64,000 nucleotides of DNA, from contig CM060194.1 of NCBI GenBank assembly GCA_030549335.1, positions 58,184,547 to 58,248,546 of the forward strand, written 5' to 3'. A program made the position numbers and the translations under genes. The stretch is from Pontederia crassipes (lineage: Eukaryota; Streptophyta; Magnoliopsida; Commelinales; Pontederiaceae). The notes below the pieces were generated by a model that was not told where the DNA came from, ran no database searches, and saw only the letters and a list, made by a program, of their open reading frames with translations. This document shows, in pieces, positions 57,401 through 64,000 of the stretch. Within the stretch, counting starts at the first letter, position 1; the number at the start of each line of letters is the position of its first letter.

Positions 57401-59262
57401 TCGATAATTCTGTACCGACGGATATAACCGTCGGTAAGTATCGAAAAAATCCGTTGAAGATTGCAATATTTCAGTTGTTTTCGACGGTCAGGATTGTCGA
57501 AAACATAAAAAAATTTTAAAAAAAAATGGTGAATTTTAAATGTCCGAACAGATATAATACAACACATTTGATTCATAAATAATTCAATTCACAGATTCAC
57601 ATCACAGATAATTCAATTACATCACATCACATCACAGATAATTCAATTACTACACTTAATTCACATAATCCAAACATGAAACAAATTGAACATCACATAA
57701 TTGAACGGCATAACGTCTTCGTCATGACGAAGAGCCGAAGTTCAATTCGCATAACGTCTTGGTCGCAAACATCGCTGCACAAAATTGAAATAGAGTAAAA
57801 GTTATAACATATGAAAATGCAAAAAAAAACATGATGTTCCAACTCAGATGTCAATTAGTATTTTAACAACCAGTAACATAGGTGGTAAGAGTAAATAATT
57901 CAAGTTCGGACCGACAAGAACTCATCAGTCAAAAGAGAAGCTAGATCTTGATGTTCCAAGAATATTACTCTTCCCTAGAATTGTGTACTGGTCTGTAAAA
58001 CACAAGCCAGAAATAGGAAATAAAAAAACTCATGTTCGATAGAGGTCTCATGGAAGGAAGGAATCCGGCTGTCCTCTGAGCGCCGCGGCCGGATCCCGCC
58101 GTTCGACGGAGGGCGGCCGGATCTGGCCGCCGCCGCGCGGAGGGCGGCCGGATCTGGCCGCTGGAGAAAGCAATATATATGCAAGGAGGGTGGGGATCGG
58201 ACTTACCTGCGCCGGAGATTCTAGTCTCGGAATCTTCGGGCGGCAGCGAAAGCGGGAGGTGGTCGACGGCCGGATGAATTGCGGACGAAATGGCAGCCGG
58301 ATGTACGTATCGGCGGACGAACGTTCAAAATGATCAAAGTAAGAGTGGGGTCAGATATTTATATAACCACTTTTCGACGGTCGAAACCGCCGCAATGTAG
58401 GTAAATATAATATTATATTAATTCGCATTTGGACGGCTCGAATCCGCTGGAAAAACCGTCGAGAGTTTCAACGGTTTTTCAAACCGTCAAAATATCGACG
58501 GTTTTAGCCGTCGATTCCCATAATAATAAATTTTCAAGAGATCAACAGATCTATAGTTTGTGTAAATTATAAATTTCCATTTTCGACGGTTGAGACCGTC
58601 GAAAACAATTAAGCTAGAATATATTATTTAATAACGTTTCGACGGGTATGACCGCCGAAATATCGACGGTTGCTTCGAACGTCGCAACTTTCGACAGTCA
58701 AAACCGTCGATAAGTTCAATAATTGTACGGAACCAACGTTGAAATATTGCGACGGTTTAGACCGCTAGAAGTTTCGACGGTTAGGTAAACTGCCGAAATT
58801 TTCGACGGTCAGAACCGTCGAAGTGCCAATATTTTCGACGGAACCTTTCGACGAATTAGGAACCGTCGAAATTTTAGACGTCTAAAACCGTCGAAAATTA
58901 TTCGATTTGGAAGATCCGCCGAAAAAAATGTCGGTATTTTAGATGAATGTCGGACCGTCAAAAATGAACCATCGAAAATATAACTTTTTCTTGTAGTGTT
59001 ATTAATTCACATAAAATTTATCAAGTATGATTAGTTTATAAAGCAGATATAAAAATTTGAAGTCACTATCTGAGCAACTTACCGTCATTTGGACTGTCGA
59101 ATAGTACCCAAGTTATTTAGCATTATAATGAGAAGGCTATATAATTGGCTATATATAATGATGAATTTCAAGTTTTGAACTTCGTTAATTAGTAACCAAT
59201 TATGAATAAGATTGAATAAGTCATGCATCCAACATAAATTTGTAGAACACTCTTTATGAGTT
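54477..59262 (-). repeat. Gene-less flank unit B, split by a CACTA element
   Basis: Tandem copy of unit A. Shared runs include AATATCTAAGGCGTGACTTTTTT (52587/54865), AAAACCTTTGGAGGATT (52688/54973) and the promoter block (55152-55197). The copy runs to about 56965, is interrupted by a CACTA element to 58998, and resumes to about 59262, where a second CACTA is inserted. No coding sequence is present. Confidence 0.75.
56966..58998. mobile_element. CACTA element with damaged left terminus
   Basis: The right end is intact (TTTTTCTTGTAGTG, ending at 58998). On the left, GGAAAATCACGATTTCCGAC looks like the inner part of a CACTA end, with the first bases lost. Compared with unit A, about 50 bp of flank are also missing there, so one deletion removed the terminus and its target duplication. 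Both subterminal parts (57000-57490 and 58370-58990) are dense in ATCGACGGTT / AACCGTCGAT words. The core (58060-58330) has GGCCGGATC repeats like the other two family members. No transposase is present. Confidence 0.8.
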
Positions 59263-59265
59263 TTA

Positions 59266-59926
59266 CACTACAAGAAAATTGCCATTTTTCGACGGATAAT
59301 TTTTGACGATTTGAAATCCGTCGCAATTTGCGACGGATTTTGCGACGGTTCCATTTCCAACGGATTTTTCGACGATTACAATCGTCGAAAATGAAAATAA
59401 TAGATTATGTAATTTATTATATTATTATTTTATTTTTCGATGGTTAGGAACGTCGATATTTCCGACGGATATCCATCCGTCGCAATTTGCGATGGATTTT
59501 CCGACGGTTACGACCGTTAGAAATAAAAAAATAAATTATATAATTTATTATATTATTATTAAATTTTTCGACGATTAGGAACGTCGATATTTCCGACAGA
59601 TATCCATCCGTCGCAAACTCCGCCGCAATTTCCGACGGTCGTAACCGTCGGTAAATATATAATAATATCGTATGAAGAGTATTTTATTAATATAACTAGC
59701 GACGGTCCAAATCATCGTAATTACCGATGGTTTCGACCGTCGGTTCAAACCGTCGGTAAAATAAAAAATAAACATTATATATAAGTAAATATTTTTTCGA
59801 TAGTCACAACCGTCGGTAACTTTAAAAATAATTAATATTTACGTTTCCGACGGCCGGAGCCGTCGGTAATTAAAATTTCGTTATCCCGCTTTTTTTTTCT
59901 TTTTCCCGCTTTCTCTCATCTTTTCC

Positions 59927-59972
<46 letters not shown>

Positions 59973-60766
59973 CCTCTATTATAATTCTTCCTCTCCTCTC
60001 TCTCCCTCCCTCTCTCGGCCGGCGATCCTCTCCCGTCGGCATCTCTCTATCTTTCTCTCTCTCTTTCTCTTTCTCTTCGGCCTTGGGCGGCCGGATTCGA
60101 CAGCTGGCAGCTGAATCCAACCGCCTGTGGCCGGATCGGCCGTCTAGTGGCCGGATCGTGCCGCTGGCGGCCGCCTATGGCTGGATCGGCCGGATCCGAC
60201 CCCCAGCGGCCGGATCCGGCCGTGGGCATTCGGATTCGGCCGTTCGGCCGCGGGCGGCCGGATTCGGCCGCGGGCGGCCGGATTCGGCCGCCTACAGCCA
60301 GATCGGGCCGCGGGCGGACGGATTCGGCCGCCTACGGCCGGATCAGGCCGTTGGCGGCCGGATCGGCCGTGAGTGTTCGAATTCGGCTGGCCGGATCTGA
60401 CTGCGGGCATTCGGATCCTGCCGCAGGCGGCCGGATCCGGCCACTAATTTTTTTATTTTTAAAAAATTCTTTGCGACGGTTCCGACCGTCGAAAGATGCG
60501 ACGACCGTCGAAAGTTTCGACAGTTGCGATTCGACTGTTGGAACCGCCAGACTTTTTCGGCGGTTATAACCGTCGGAAATCTTCGACGGCCGGAACCGCC
60601 GGAATGTTTCGACGGTCCAAACCATCACAATTAACGACGGAAAAAAATCATCGCAAATCGATTTGCGACGAGCGTTTTTCCGACGGATTGATTCCGTATG
60701 AAAAACCTTCGGTAATTGTGTTACCGATGGTTTTGATCATCGGTAATCAGCGTTTTTCTTGTAGTG
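59266..60766. mobile_element. Non-autonomous CACTA transposon, 1501 bp, with TTA target duplication
   Basis: Starts CACTACAAGAAAATTGCC and ends CGTTTTTCTTGTAGTG, flanked by TTA on both sides (59263-59265 and 60767-60769). Subterminal arrays are of the ACCGTCGG type. A pure TA run lies at about 59932-59968, then a CT-rich tract and a GC-rich core of GGCCGGATC(C/G)GCCG repeats (60085-60440). It is the same family as 3804-5645 in opposite orientation. The overlapping frames of about 100-140 codons in the core arise from the repeats. Confidence 0.93.
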
Positions 60767-60769
60767 TTA

Positions 60770-61979
60770 ATCATAATTCATCCAACGTAATTCATCCTCA
60801 TAACTATTTAGAGCCACTTTACTTAGTTGCTGGAGTTGATTAATTATTTTTAATCTTTGAGTAATTAAAGTTGCACCAAGTGTAGTGTCAGCTTTGTGCC
60901 ACCGTAATTTTTCCATTACGATGTAAAAGGACCAACTGTTTCCAGGTAGCAATGAAATACTTAACAGCAATATATGATTCTTGATATTTTGATACTTTTG
61001 CTAATTAAGTGGAGCAAAAGAAATGTCAGTTACTTGCACAATTTGCTTTGAACGAAGACTGAGAAAATTATCATATTAAGTTATTTCATAAAAGCAATTG
61101 ATATGCACACTGTTTCCTGACATTCTCCAAACGCAGGATAAATGCGTTAGTATAATTTATATATAATTTAAACATCTCTATTTAAAGTAAATGAAAATTA
61201 AAATCTCTATTTGTACACGCGTTAACTTTAGCACATAAAGATTTATGTTTGAATCAGACTTCTGAGGCTTGTTCTAACGCTCTTAATATCATAGCACATC
61301 AACTTCGAGAATTAATTTTTTCATGACTTATATGAAATCATTTTATTCTCATAGTTGGACTCTTGATCAGTCTCACCATGGTCCACATTCGGCAACCATT
61401 TTTGCCCGAGCTAATTTACATCTTTAATTTTGAATGGAGCTAATTCGCATCGAATCTTGGAACACTTGCAATATGCTCATTCAATTTTGTCGAAGGTCCA
61501 TTAGTGTTTTTTTTATTTAACTAATTAAAAGGACGATGACAGGATACGAAATAAAATTCTTTGTCGGTGCACTGAAATAAAATAAAACATGATACGTTCA
61601 TTCTCCTGCCATAAATAACAGAAATTAAATAAAAAGCGGGCGTAATTAAGGTACATTTTTAAAATAACATGATTCCAACTACTTCCTTAAAACTTTGGAG
61701 GGTTAACCCAATTATTTCATTCCCTCAATGAATAAACATTGCTATTTGAAAATTGGTTCAAGATATGCGGTTCGTGAAAATTATTTCCATTTAACACTTC
61801 CAAACTGTATTTTATTTTCAAATTTAATTAATTTTATATTTAAATTTCTGAATTTTTAATACAAATTGGACACTTAAATCATTCTATTAAGTTTCATAAA
61901 AAATACAATAACTTATTTTCTCTATAATTATAAAATATCACATTTACCCTTAATTTCATTTTATAACAAAAAATCAGCC
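60770..61979. repeat. Continuation of flank unit B and partial flank unit C
   Basis: 61380-61770 matches the distal part of units A and B (GAACACTTGCAATATGCTC, TTAAAACTTTGGAGGGTTAA), so a third, shorter copy exists. The remainder has no gene or clear element. Confidence 0.5.
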
Positions 61980-63480
61980 ACTATGACACAATTCACTTAT
62001 CCATCAACCATATCGGTTGCAATACAATCGTCCATATCATAACGATTATCATACGATTGTTAGTTAGCAATTATTTTTTCTTCAATCGCAAAGGGTGCAA
62101 TACAATCATCAATACCATAAAGGTCACAATACGATTATCGATTAATCAATTTACAATAAATCGTCAATATCATTAAAGTCATAATACGATTGTCAATCAA
62201 TCAATTATCTATTATTTATTCTTTAACCATTAGTATTGCAATACAATTGTCAATACTATAGATGTCACAATATAATTGTTCAATTATCCATTTAATATTT
62301 GGGGTTACCATACGAACCATAAGGTTATGTCAAGAGCTATCTTTTATTAAGGAACATCATGCCGCATGAGATCAATCAACCATCAAAGTTGCAATATACA
62401 AAGGATAAAGATCCACAATTTTCATATTTTATCTTATTTACCTATGACGTCTATCCTTATCAATTTAGACGCCATTTCAATTTGGCATTGGATCATATCA
62501 ATTAGGTGTCAATCAATAAATCCATACACCTATTCTCAATAATCGATTTTTCATCGATTCCAATTCTTCATTATCAATTATCAATAACAATAAGTGATGG
62601 CGTATCATCATGCCTATAATTCAATCTTATCGATAAATTAATTATCGATAATCAATTTAATAATTCTATATAACAATTCACGACAATCTATGATCATATC
62701 AATAATTCAATCATAGTAATAAATCAATTATCAATAATCAATAATCCATGATCAATTATAATACTATTATGTCCAAAATTATAAATATAATAATGATCAT
62801 AAGTAATCCTTATCAATACTTCAATAATAATATTTTCTATAACTAAACTCGGGCTAGTTCTGACGGAGCCCCGATCGCGTCGCTATGTTTCCAATTTGTT
62901 ATTCTCTTAATACTATAACTTAGGTCAATGGGTCCAAACTCGGTCTGAATCTATTCGTCTACTTTTGTTTCGCACTTGGGTAAGGAAAACCCGGGCCGCG
63001 TTGCCCATAATCCGGGCCAAGTTCATTGAACTCGGTCCGATTTCAATCTTATTCGCACCAGATTCTCTCAAGTCGAGCTACAGAACTCGGGTCAGGTTCT
63101 ATATTGTTCGGCAAGGGTAAACTCGGGCCGAGTCTTAGGTGAACCCGGGCCGGGTCGATCCGATTCACTTTTGTTCACACACGACCGCTAGAGTCCAGGT
63201 CTGATATGAGGCGACCCGCCTCGGGTCGGCATCGTTTACCTTCTATTCGATCTCGGGTTGCAGAACCCGGACCACACTAATCATAACCCGGACCGAGTTT
63301 ATGAAACTTGGTCTGGTTTCAATGCTATTCACATTGGGTTCATAAAACTCGGGCTGGGTAGCGGGTTCTACCGCCGTCGAGAAGATGCATTTTCAACGCG
63401 ACTTTTGACCATATTTCCGATGCCATAATCTATGCATTTCTATAAGTAATTAATTTATACTATACTTCAATTATAGGACA
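61980..63480. mobile_element. LTR-like non-coding region
   Basis: An ATC/CAAT-rich half (61980-62840) includes degenerate repeats of 'TTGCAATACAAT(C/T)GTC' at 62017, 62096 and 62236. It is followed by a half rich in ACTCGGGCCG / AACCCGGGCCGG words (62850-63370). The same order of composition is found in the LTRs of the 29126-37660 element, so a diverged relative is likely. Ends were not found. Confidence 0.35.
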
Positions 63481-64000
63481 AGGGTCCTGAGGGTCTATGC
63501 CGACGAAAACCGTCGATATAGGGATCCCCCTACGTACATTAACTTGGTTGAAAAATCAACTATGTTCTTGTTGTTTGTGGACTGCACGGACGTGGCGTCT
63601 TTGACCGACGATTACTACCTATTGACGTCCAGAAACCTTCGACTATCACTTGGATTTTGTTCTCTTTTGTCGGGACTTCGAAACGTTATATTGTCCGCGC
63701 TCTCAAGTGTCTTGATTTGTAAGAAAACGAAAGAAAAAACGAAGGTACCAAGTCAAATCCAAGGGTCAGGCAAATAATTGTTTTAGATTTCCGTTATCTT
63801 GAGTTTAATCTACATTAAATAATCCATAATTGAATTGAAATTTCATGCCAATTTGGAGCGCTTCAAGAGAAGATTTGTTACACTTCTCAAATAGAACTTC
63901 AAGTTGTCTAACATTAGAAATAGAACTTCATGCCAATTCATCAGGTTGCTTTAACCATGAACCGGTCTTCGGTCAGTTTTATGAGTGAAAAAATTAAAAA
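63481..64000. other. No gene recognised at the right edge
   Basis: A frame of 77 codons at 63544-63777 has no recognised domain and no promoter context. The remainder is AT-rich. Confidence 0.4.

Noticed and set aside
60083..60569. Frames of 88-140 codons rich in Gly, Arg, Pro and Asp
   Set aside because: They are translations of the GGCCGGATC repeat core in several frames and both strands, and are not genes.
62017..62320. Possible CRISPR-like array of repeated CAATACAAT(C/T)GTC words
   Set aside because: Repeats are degenerate, unevenly spaced and AT-rich in a plant nuclear context, so this is an ordinary degenerate tandem repeat.
63544..63777. Frame of 77 codons near the right edge
   Set aside because: Short, with no domain, no promoter or neighbour support.

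Overview
This is nuclear DNA of a flowering plant. It is AT-rich, its genes are sparse and intronless, and most of it is transposable-element debris: Ty3/gypsy with chromodomain, Ty1/copia gag, Athila-type gag, CACTA DNA transposons and a LINE ORF1 remnant. The species cannot be named from the sequence alone. No tRNA, rRNA or CRISPR feature was seen.

The genic content is one local family of secreted pepsin-fold (A1, nepenthesin/TAXI-like) proteins. There are four intact single-exon genes: 8992-10320 (+), 18122-19471 (+), 25366-26595 (+) and 50391-51716 (-). A C-terminal gene relic lies at about 49028-49156 (-). Each intact protein has a signal peptide and the bilobal aspartic-protease scaffold, but each has lost one of the two catalytic aspartates. 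The genes at 8992, 18122 and 50391 keep the first and lost the second. The gene at 25366 lost the first and kept the second. The acidic Gly-rich flap is missing in all four. Three of them are heavily N-glycosylated and end in a hydrophobic tail typical of GPI anchoring. This looks like a locally expanded cluster of catalytically dead apoplastic or cell-surface proteins, and it is the most interesting content of the window.

Layout. 1-3800: non-coding, with degenerate retroelement-like repeats. 3804-5645: non-autonomous CACTA element with a TCA target duplication. 6535-11242 and 15955-19882: two copies of a gene-plus-5'-flank segmental duplication, separated by a candidate solo LTR (12048-15210). 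19883-24060: nested pile of LINE ORF1, a CACTA with a decayed TNPA gene, a second CACTA end and a gypsy RT fragment. 25366-26595: the divergent paralogue. 29126-37660: a full-length chromodomain gypsy element on the minus strand with 5-bp target duplication TTCTA, disabled by many stops. About 39490-42342: gag-only copia-like element. 43950-45640: Athila-like gag remnant, followed by about 3 kb of related non-coding repeats. 49028-51716: gene relic and fourth gene. 52064-61770: two long tandem copies and one partial copy of a block homologous to the gene 5' flanks but with no coding sequence, broken up by two CACTA elements (56966-58998 and 59266-60766). 61980-63480: LTR-like repeats.

The two plus-strand genes at 8992 and 18122 share promoter, 5' UTR and 3' flank, so they probably share expression. 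The intact gene at 50391 has a different proximal promoter, with a compound triplet microsatellite next to its TATA box.
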